Origin: Terriglobus tenax
Lineage (GTDB): Bacteria > Acidobacteriota > Terriglobia > Terriglobales > Acidobacteriaceae
Length of the DNA stretch: 64,000 nucleotides
Assembly (NCBI RefSeq): GCF_025685395.1
Contig: NZ_JAGSYA010000004.1
Location: 1,674,001-1,738,000 of the forward strand
Direction of reading: 5' to 3'
The position numbers and the translations under genes were made by a program. Within the stretch, counting starts at the first letter, position 1, and the number at the start of each line of letters is the position of its first letter. Under the pieces are notes generated by a model. It was not told where the DNA came from and made no database searches. It was given only the letters and a program-made list of their open reading frames with translations. This document shows, piece after piece, positions 58,690-64,000 of this stretch.

Positions 58690-60663
58690 ATGGCAGACCT
58701 TTTGCAAATTGAAAGCATTCAGCCCGCGGGCCGCGTCGTGGGCATCGACCTGGGAACGACCAATTCGCTGGTCGCGTTTATGCAGGGCGAGCAGCCGGTG
58801 GTGATTCCCGGCGAGGACGGCTCTCCGATTGTTCCTTCCGTTGTGGCCTTTGCCAATGGCACAGCACTGATTGGAAACGCCGCACACAGCACTCTGCTGA
58901 GCGACCCGGGATCGGCAGTCTACTCCGCCAAGCGCCTGATGGGCCGTGGCCTGGAGGATGTGCAGGACGAACTGAAGCTCTTCCCGTTCCAGATTGCGTC
59001 CCAGGCGGGCGAGATGCTGCGTCTGAAGGTGGGCCCGCGCGAAATGACCGCACCGGAGATCTCCGCGCTGGTGCTGGGTCAGTTGAAGCGCAACGCAGAG
59101 CGGTTCTTCCAGCAGCCGGTGACCAAGGCCGTGATCACCGTGCCCGCGTACTTCAACGATGCGCAGCGCCAGGCGACGAAAGATGCTGGACGTATTGCGG
59201 GCCTTGAAGTGCTTCGCCTGGTGAATGAACCGACTGCTGCCGCGCTGGCCTATGGCCTGGACCGCGCCAAGGAAGGTCTTGTCGCGGTGTATGACCTGGG
59301 CGGCGGTACCTTCGACGTCTCCATCCTGAAGCTGCAGGATGGCATCTTCGAGGTGATCTCCACTAATGGGGATACGCACCTGGGCGGCGACGATATCGAC
59401 AACCTGCTGATGGCCATTGCGCTGGATGAGATTGCCAACGAGATCGATCCCGCGCTCGCCGCTGATCCGCAGACGGTACAGGCGGTGCGCAAGGCTGTAA
59501 TCGATGCAAAGATCGCTCTCTCCTCTGAGGAGGAGACGCGCATCGACGCCACACTGCCCGGCGGGGCGAAGTATCAGCGCACCATCAGCCGCGCACAGTT
59601 CGAAGGTCTGATCACCGACGTCATCGCCCGCACCGCTGGTCCTGTAAAACAAGCTCTGAAAGATGCGAACCTCACGCCGGAGCAGGTTGATGAGGTCGTG
59701 CTGGTGGGCGGATCGACACGCATTCCCGCCGTCCGTGCGCTGGTGGATACCCTGTTCAACCTGAGCCCGCGTGGCAAGAAGGCGCACACTGAGCTGAACC
59801 CTGACGAAGTCGTTGCCCTGGGCGCGGCGGTGCAGGCGGACATTCTTGCCGGCGGCTCGGCCGCGACCGAAGACCTGCTGCTGCTGGACGTAACTCCGCT
59901 TTCGCTGGGCATCGAAGCTCTCGGCGGAGTGGTTGCGAAGATCATTCAACGCAACTCCACCATTCCCGCTTCCGCGACCGAACACTTCACCACCGGCGTC
60001 GATGGACAGACCAACGTCGCCATTCACGTGGTGCAGGGCGAGCGCGAACTGGCGAAGGATTGCCGTTCACTGGCACGCTTTGACCTGAAGGGCATCCCTC
60101 CCATGACCGCCGGTATGCCGCGCATCGAGGTGAAGTTCCTGATCGATGCCAACGGCATTCTGCACGTCAGCGCTCGCGAACAGCGCAGCGGCAAAGAGCA
60201 GGAGATCGAGGTCAAACCCACCTACGGCCTTACGGACGAGCAGGTGGAAGAGATGATCCTCGCCAGCTTCGACAATGCCGAAACCGACCTGGCCGAGCGC
60301 CAGTTGATTGAGGCGAAGAATGAGGCTTCCGTGATTCAGGACGCCGTGGCCAAAGGCAAGAATCACGCCGCGTGGCAGCAACTGACGGCCGAGGAGCTGG
60401 CGGCAATCTCTGCCGCGGAAGAGACACTGAATGCCGCGATTGTGGGTGCGGACTACAAGACGATTCGCACGGCGATTGACGGCCTGGACAAGGCCACCCG
60501 CCGCTTTGCCGAGCTGATGATGGACTCCGCCGTAGCCGGTGCACTGACCGGGCAGACGATGCAGGCCGCCGGTGAGAAAATGGGAGAGGGCCCTACGGCG
60601 CCGCATCCGTTCGCTCCGGCCCACATCAGCGAAACCCAGAAGCCAGAAGAGAAAAAGGATTAA
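58690..60663 (+). CDS. hscA: Fe-S assembly chaperone HscA
   Basis: HscA is an Hsp70 dedicated to Fe-S transfer. The 657-residue product has GRVVGIDLGTTNSLVAFM (phosphate 1), VPAYFNDAQRQATKDAG, VYDLGGGTFDVSI (phosphate 2), VLVGGSTRIPAVR (adenosine) and the substrate-binding domain FTTGVDGQTNVAIHVVQGE. The length and the neighbouring hscB and fdx distinguish it from DnaK. ATG 58690 lies close to the divergent VOC gene; the ribosome-binding site is weak. Confidence 0.95.
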   Translation: MADLLQIESIQPAGRVVGIDLGTTNSLVAFMQGEQPVVIPGEDGSPIVPSVVAFANGTALIGNAAHSTLLSDPGSAVYSAKRLMGRGLEDVQDELKLFPFQIASQAGEMLRLKVGPREMTAPEISALVLGQLKRNAERFFQQPVTKAVITVPAYFNDAQRQATKDAGRIAGLEVLRLVNEPTAAALAYGLDRAKEGLVAVYDLGGGTFDVSILKLQDGIFEVISTNGDTHLGGDDIDNLLMAIALDEIANEIDPALAADPQTVQAVRKAVIDAKIALSSEEETRIDATLPGGAKYQRTISRAQFEGLITDVIARTAGPVKQALKDANLTPEQVDEVVLVGGSTRIPAVRALVDTLFNLSPRGKKAHTELNPDEVVALGAAVQADILAGGSAATEDLLLLDVTPLSLGIEALGGVVAKIIQRNSTIPASATEHFTTGVDGQTNVAIHVVQGERELAKDCRSLARFDLKGIPPMTAGMPRIEVKFLIDANGILHVSAREQRSGKEQEIEVKPTYGLTDEQVEEMILASFDNAETDLAERQLIEAKNEASVIQDAVAKGKNHAAWQQLTAEELAAISAAEETLNAAIVGADYKTIRTAIDGLDKATRRFAELMMDSAVAGALTGQTMQAAGEKMGEGPTAPHPFAPAHISETQKPEEKKD

Positions 60664-60668
60664 GAGAT

Positions 60669-61106
60669 ATGTCAGAGAACACAACGCTTCCTGAAGTTGA
60701 CCTGAGCAAGCCGCCCGCCGCCGACATGGTGCGCGTCACCTTCCTGCCGGAGAACAAGACCGTCGAGTTCAAGTTCGGCACGCTGCCCTACGACCATCAC
60801 GGCAAGCCGATGAGCTTCCTGGACGTAGCCGAGAACTATCACATCTTCCTGGACCACGCCTGCGGCGGATCGTGCGCATGCACGACATGCCATGTCTACA
60901 TCAAGGAAGGCGAAGCCGGTCTCTCCGAGCCCGAGGACGATGAGCTGGACCGCATTGACCAGGCCGCCGGACCGCAGTTGAACTCACGCCTTGGCTGCCA
61001 GGCCGTGATTGAGAAGCCCGGCACCTACACCGTGGAGATTCCGAGCTGGAACCGGAACTACGTGAGCGAAGGCAAGCCGCTAGCTCTCGCCAACGACAAG
61101 AAGTAA
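60669..61106 (+). CDS. fdx: [2Fe-2S] ferredoxin, isc type
   Basis: A 145-residue ferredoxin that supplies electrons to cluster assembly. The cluster ligands are in HACGGSCACTTCHVYIKEGE (C-x5-C-x2-C) and NSRLGCQAVI. An N-terminal extension of about 35 residues precedes the core. It starts 5 bp after hscA. It might also serve the radical SAM enzyme downstream, which is speculation. Confidence 0.95.
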   Translation: MSENTTLPEVDLSKPPAADMVRVTFLPENKTVEFKFGTLPYDHHGKPMSFLDVAENYHIFLDHACGGSCACTTCHVYIKEGEAGLSEPEDDELDRIDQAAGPQLNSRLGCQAVIEKPGTYTVEIPSWNRNYVSEGKPLALANDKK

Positions 61107-61128
61107 ATCCAACTAGAGACTGCAGCAG

Positions 61129-61166
61129 AAAGGCCGGGTACACTCAGCGATAAGTGCCCGGCCTTT
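61129..61166 (+). terminator. Hairpin ending fdx that overlaps the next start codon
   Basis: AAAGGCCGGG (61129-61138) pairs with CCCGGCCTTT (61157-61166), with CAC/GTG pairing inside, followed by a short T run. The GTG start of the Lgt-like gene (61154) lies in this structure. Confidence 0.65.
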
Positions 61167-61876
61167 TCCATCCTGCGCTGCATCCGGTCTTCGAGACGCT
61201 GGCCTATGCCGGCGGATTCCAAGCCTATCGCTATGCCAAGCGCCGCCAGGGCGACTTTCTGCAGGAGACACAACGCTGGAACGTGATTGCCGCAGCCATC
61301 GTAGGCGCGGTGGTAGGCAGCCGTGTGCTTGGCCTGCTGGAGCAGTGGCCACTGCTGGCGGCGATGAGCTGGAAGCAGATGCTCTTCGGCAGCGGCGGCA
61401 AGACGATTGTCGGCGGCCTGCTGGGCGGATGGCTTGCGGTGGAGTTGGTGAAGTGGCTCAGCGGCATTCGCCAGCGCACGGGCGACCTGTTTGCGCTGCC
61501 GCTATGTCTTGGTATCGCGATTGGCCGAATCGGTTGCTTTCTGGCCGGGCTCGCGGATGACACCTATGGCAAAGCTACTTCCCTGCCATGGGGTGTGGAC
61601 TTTGGAGATGGCGTACGGCGTCATCCAACGCAGCTTTACGAGATTGTATTTCTGCTGGTGCTGGCTGCGGTGATCGTGCGGGTCTCACGAAAGCCACATG
61701 CGCAGGGTGTGCTGTTTCGTATTTTTCTTGCGGGATATCTTACGTGGCGATTCGCCATAGACTTCATCAAGCCGCAGCCGTTGTTGCATGGATTGAATGC
61801 GATTCAGTGGGCGTGCGTGGGTGGGCTGTGCTTTTGTCTGCTCGACGCGCTTTTCTTTGCGAGGAGAAGAATATGA
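61154..61876 (+). CDS. Lgt-family (prolipoprotein diacylglyceryl transferase-like) membrane protein
   Basis: A 240-residue membrane protein with about six to seven spans. Lgt signatures are partly present: GRIGCFLAGL (Lgt has GRxGNFxNGE) and RRHPTQLYEIVFLLV (Lgt RHPSQLYE). The HGG motif of Lgt is GGKTIVGGLLGG here, so the conserved His is replaced by Val. It is therefore a paralogue, perhaps with another lipid-transfer role. The GTG start is sequestered in the fdx terminator-like hairpin. It overlaps the next small ORF by 4 bp (ATGA). Confidence 0.75.
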   Translation: MPGLFHPALHPVFETLAYAGGFQAYRYAKRRQGDFLQETQRWNVIAAAIVGAVVGSRVLGLLEQWPLLAAMSWKQMLFGSGGKTIVGGLLGGWLAVELVKWLSGIRQRTGDLFALPLCLGIAIGRIGCFLAGLADDTYGKATSLPWGVDFGDGVRRHPTQLYEIVFLLVLAAVIVRVSRKPHAQGVLFRIFLAGYLTWRFAIDFIKPQPLLHGLNAIQWACVGGLCFCLLDALFFARRRI

Positions 61877-62114
61877 AGATGCCGTGGAAAGATCAGACGG
61901 GACTAGCGAAAGCAGCTACTATCTTTGGGTGTCTGTTTAGCATTTCGCTTGGATTATGCGGTGCCAACGCTCTCGTAATCGGCCCACTATCGGATCTTTC
62001 TTTATCCTCACCGCATACCTTGAACTGGCGGGCATAATAATCGGCCTTGCTGGCTTGATCCTCGTCGGCCTCATCTGGCTTGTGCGTGAATTTGCTTCAA
62101 GCTTCCGAGGTTGA
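61873..62114 (+). pseudogene. Frameshifted small membrane protein (first of three)
   Basis: The ATG at 61873 overlaps the Lgt-like stop. The first frame reads MKMPWKDQTGLAKAATIFGC then FSISLGLCGANALVIG before going off into non-hydrophobic sequence and stopping at 62037. In another frame, from about 61992, the sequence continues GSFFILTAYLELAGIIIGLA and ends LVREFASSFRG at 62114. The intact product would match the two following genes in pattern, so a single-base deletion (or two-base insertion) near 61980-61992 seems likely. A sequencing error cannot be excluded. Confidence 0.6.
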
Positions 62115-62142
62115 CCAAGTATGCTGACCGCACGGTTCCGAT

Positions 62143-62373
62143 ATGTCTGATCGTGATACAGCGCATCCACCCAAAACCCGCCGACTCAGCTTCTGGCTGT
62201 TGCTCTTCAGCGTGAGCTTCCTTGTTTCGCTGGGACTTTGCGGCATCAGCCTGAAGACAAACGATGAAGGCGGCCTAGCCGTATTCTCACTCGTGGGCAT
62301 GGCAGGCTCGTTGATTTGCTTTGTCCTTTGCCTTATCGTTTGGGCTGTCCATGGGATTTTCTCCAAGAATTGA
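62143..62373 (+). CDS. Small two-span membrane protein (second of three)
   Basis: A 76-residue protein with two membrane spans (WLLLFSVSFLVSLGLCGISL and LAVFSLVGMAGSLICFVLCL). The VSLGLCG motif also occurs in its neighbours (ISLGLCG and ISFGLCG). The ribosome-binding site is weak. It sits in a same-strand series between the Lgt-like and Tes-like genes. No family recognised. Confidence 0.65.
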   Translation: MSDRDTAHPPKTRRLSFWLLLFSVSFLVSLGLCGISLKTNDEGGLAVFSLVGMAGSLICFVLCLIVWAVHGIFSKN

Positions 62374-62383
62374 GCTAAGAGCG

Positions 62384-62641
62384 ATGTCCATCGTCCCCAC
62401 TCCCTCCGGCGAAATACCCGAACCTGAGAAGACACGCGGCTTGGGCTTCTACTTCGCACTCTTCGGCGCTGGCCTGCTCATTTCGTTTGGGCTATGTGGC
62501 ATCAGCGCAAAACTTTATCCCAACGACTATGTCAGTGCGCTTGGTCTTTTCTCTTTCATCCTCGGACTTTGCTGTGTCCTGGGACTACTTGGAACTCTCT
62601 TCGCAGCCCTCGTCAACCTTCTAAGAAAATGGTTTTCATAG
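62384..62641 (+). CDS. Small two-span membrane protein (third of three)
   Basis: An 85-residue protein starting MSIVPTPSGEIPEPEKTRGL, then LISFGLCGISAKLYPNDYVS between two spans, ending VNLLRKWFS. It starts 10 bp after the second copy and ends 6 bp before the Tes-like start, so the whole series is probably one transcript. Similar to the other two small proteins; function unknown. Confidence 0.7.
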   Translation: MSIVPTPSGEIPEPEKTRGLGFYFALFGAGLLISFGLCGISAKLYPNDYVSALGLFSFILGLCCVLGLLGTLFAALVNLLRKWFS

Positions 62642-62647
62642 CACCCC

Positions 62648-64000
62648 ATGGCACAGACACGCCCCTACCTCTTCTATGACACCGCCACTTCCATCTGCAC
62701 CACCTGCTTTCGCCGGGTGGACGCGAAGATTGTCTTTGAGGACGACAAGGTCTACATGCTGAAGCGCTGTCCGCAGCATGGGTTTGAGCGTGTGCTGATG
62801 GCCGATGATGTGGACTATTACCGTCGCTGCCGCGAGATCTTTCTGAAGCCGCCGGAGATGCCGCTGCACTACAACACCCCGGTGAAGTATGGATGTCCGT
62901 ATGACTGCGGCCTATGCCCGGACCACGAGCAGCATTCCTGCCTGTCACTGATTGAGGTCACCGACTCCTGCAACCTGACCTGCCCCATCTGCTATGCCGA
63001 GAGCGGACCGCACCGCACCAGCTTCCGGCCGCTGGAACAGATTGAGCGCATGATGGACATGGTCGTCGCGAATGAGGGCCAGCCGGACATTGTGCAGATC
63101 TCCGGCGGCGAGCCCACGATTCATCCCGAGTTCTTCGCCATCCTGGACGCGGCCAAGCGCAGGCCCATCAAGCACCTGATGGTGAACACCAACGGCATTC
63201 GCATTGCCCAGGAGCCGGAGTTTGTGAAGCGCCTGGCCGGGTATATGCCGGGCTTCGAGCTGTATCTGCAGTTCGATTCGATGAGGCGCGATCCGCTGAT
63301 GCAGCTGCGCGGGGCCGATCTGCGCTCTATCCGGCAGAAGGCCCTGGAGCACCTGAATGAGTTCAACATCTCCACCACGCTGGTGGTGACGGTGGCTCGT
63401 GGCATCAACGACAGCGAGCTTGGCGACATCGTAGAGTTCGCGCTGCAGCAACCCTGCGTCCGTGGCGTAACCTTCCAGCCGGTGCAGCAGGCAGGCCGCC
63501 TCACCAACTTCGACTCCGGCGCCAACCGGCTCACACTCACGGAAGTACGCCGCCGCATTCTGGAACAGACGAAGACTTTCGCCGCTGAGGACATTATCCC
63601 GGTCCCCTGCCATCCGGACTCACTGGCCATGGGCTATGCACTGAAGATGGGCGGCAAGGTGACTCCGCTGACCCACATGGTGCCGCCGGAGGTGCTGATT
63701 GAGGGCGCGCGGAACACCATCATCTACGAGAACGAGAAGGGCGTGCGCGACCACCTGTTCAAGCTGTTTGCCACCAACCTGTCCCCCATGGCACAGGCCA
63801 GCACCCTGCGGGAGCTGCTGTGCTGCCTGCCGCAGATTGCCGCTCCGAGCCTGGGGTATGACAACCTGTTTCGCATTCTGATTGTGCAGTTTATCGATGC
63901 GCAAAGCTTCGACCTGCGGTCCATCCGCAAGACCTGCATCCATATCGCGCATCCGGACGCCAAACGGCTGATCCCTTTTGATACCTACAACATGTTCTAC
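62648..64000 (+). CDS. Tes-like radical SAM enzyme, putative membrane-spanning lipid synthase (3' truncated by window)
   Basis: 451 residues are visible, open to the window end. The N-terminal CTTCFRRVDAKIVFEDDKVY...CPQHG (Cys 17, 20, 41) is a rubredoxin-like metal site; CPYDCGLCPDHEQHSC (Cys 83, 87, 90, 98) is an auxiliary cluster region; the radical SAM triad is CNLTCPIC (Cys 108, 112, 115), followed by the SAM-binding SGGEPTIHPEF. This order matches Tes / GDGT-macrocyclic archaeol synthase (MJ0619-type) and its bacterial homologues implicated in joining acyl chains of iso-diabolic acid and branched tetraethers. The C-terminus includes CIHIAHPDAKRLIPFDTYNM. Regiochemistry and product are inferred. 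Confidence 0.85.
   Translation, partial: MAQTRPYLFYDTATSICTTCFRRVDAKIVFEDDKVYMLKRCPQHGFERVLMADDVDYYRRCREIFLKPPEMPLHYNTPVKYGCPYDCGLCPDHEQHSCLSLIEVTDSCNLTCPICYAESGPHRTSFRPLEQIERMMDMVVANEGQPDIVQISGGEPTIHPEFFAILDAAKRRPIKHLMVNTNGIRIAQEPEFVKRLAGYMPGFELYLQFDSMRRDPLMQLRGADLRSIRQKALEHLNEFNISTTLVVTVARGINDSELGDIVEFALQQPCVRGVTFQPVQQAGRLTNFDSGANRLTLTEVRRRILEQTKTFAAEDIIPVPCHPDSLAMGYALKMGGKVTPLTHMVPPEVLIEGARNTIIYENEKGVRDHLFKLFATNLSPMAQASTLRELLCCLPQIAAPSLGYDNLFRILIVQFIDAQSFDLRSIRKTCIHIAHPDAKRLIPFDTYNMFY

Noticed and set aside
58663-60027. 454-residue minus-strand ORF antisense to hscA
   Set aside because: It is a GC-rich shadow frame of a well-conserved Hsp70 gene, with His/Arg/Gln-rich composition typical of antisense translations.
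61873-62037. 54-residue ORF as an intact gene
   Set aside because: Its C-terminal part is not membrane-like, whereas another frame continues the pattern of the two neighbouring paralogues, so I call it a frameshifted copy.
1-64000. tRNA, rRNA, prophage, insertion sequence or integrase genes
   Set aside because: No T-loop/anticodon-arm pattern, rRNA core sequence, transposase or integrase motif was recognised by eye; a tRNAscan/Infernal run would be needed to exclude tRNAs formally.

Overview
The window reads as a chromosomal segment of an acidobacterium, most likely class Terriglobia (Terriglobus/Granulicella/Edaphobacter-like). I base this on the GC-rich coding style, a TIGR03435 (DUF3738) secreted protein, an Oar-like TonB-dependent receptor with an N-terminal carboxypeptidase-regulatory domain, several secreted peptidases (S10, M2, S9, M23, DUF885), palindromic intergenic repeats, and a tetraether/membrane-spanning lipid synthase homologue. 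The assignment is inference; there is no rRNA gene here and I recognise no tRNA gene.

Layout. 1-6.8 kb: nicotinate phosphoribosyltransferase (5' end cut by the window), small secreted and hypothetical proteins, a rifamycin ADP-ribosyltransferase divergent from a DHFR-like reductase, a degenerate glutamine-amidotransferase relative, and a cysteine-free ribosomal protein S4 coupled to a small Cys-containing protein. 6.9-12 kb: S10 carboxypeptidase, a structured 6S-like RNA candidate on the minus strand, a lipoprotein and a secreted amidohydrolase. 11.8-14.8 kb: pyrR-pyrB-pyrC. 15-24.4 kb: glycine-zipper lipoprotein, YchF, TIGR03435 protein, sulfatase, a 1035-residue orphan and an AlaC-like aminotransferase. 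24.4-27.8 kb: folC-plsC followed by an AT-richer DUF4062 gene. 28-33 kb: AlkD-like protein, methyltransferase, lipoprotein, then a tandem array of four nearly identical tiny secreted peptides followed by a multi-pass membrane protein. 33-47.9 kb: Y-family polymerase, peptidases, GluQ, TlpA-like thioredoxin, TrmJ and sirtuin with interlocked start codons, DnaG, a glycosyltransferase and a membrane PAS-like protein. 48-53 kb: cold-shock protein, TonB receptor, DUF885 protein. 53.2-61.1 kb: an isc Fe-S assembly locus (rrf2/iscR, iscS, iscU, iscA, hscB, hscA, fdx) interrupted by two genes on the other strand. 61.1-64 kb: an Lgt paralogue, three tandem small membrane proteins (the first frameshifted) and a Tes-like radical SAM enzyme cut by the window end.

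The most novel-looking items are the four-copy secreted peptide array (30.55-31.38 kb), the Lgt-like / small membrane protein / Tes-like cluster (61.15-64 kb), a 21-bp motif shared by the isc promoter and the region upstream of the S4 gene, and the minus-strand structured RNA near 8.6-8.76 kb. Functions are inferred from recognised motifs only; no database search was possible.
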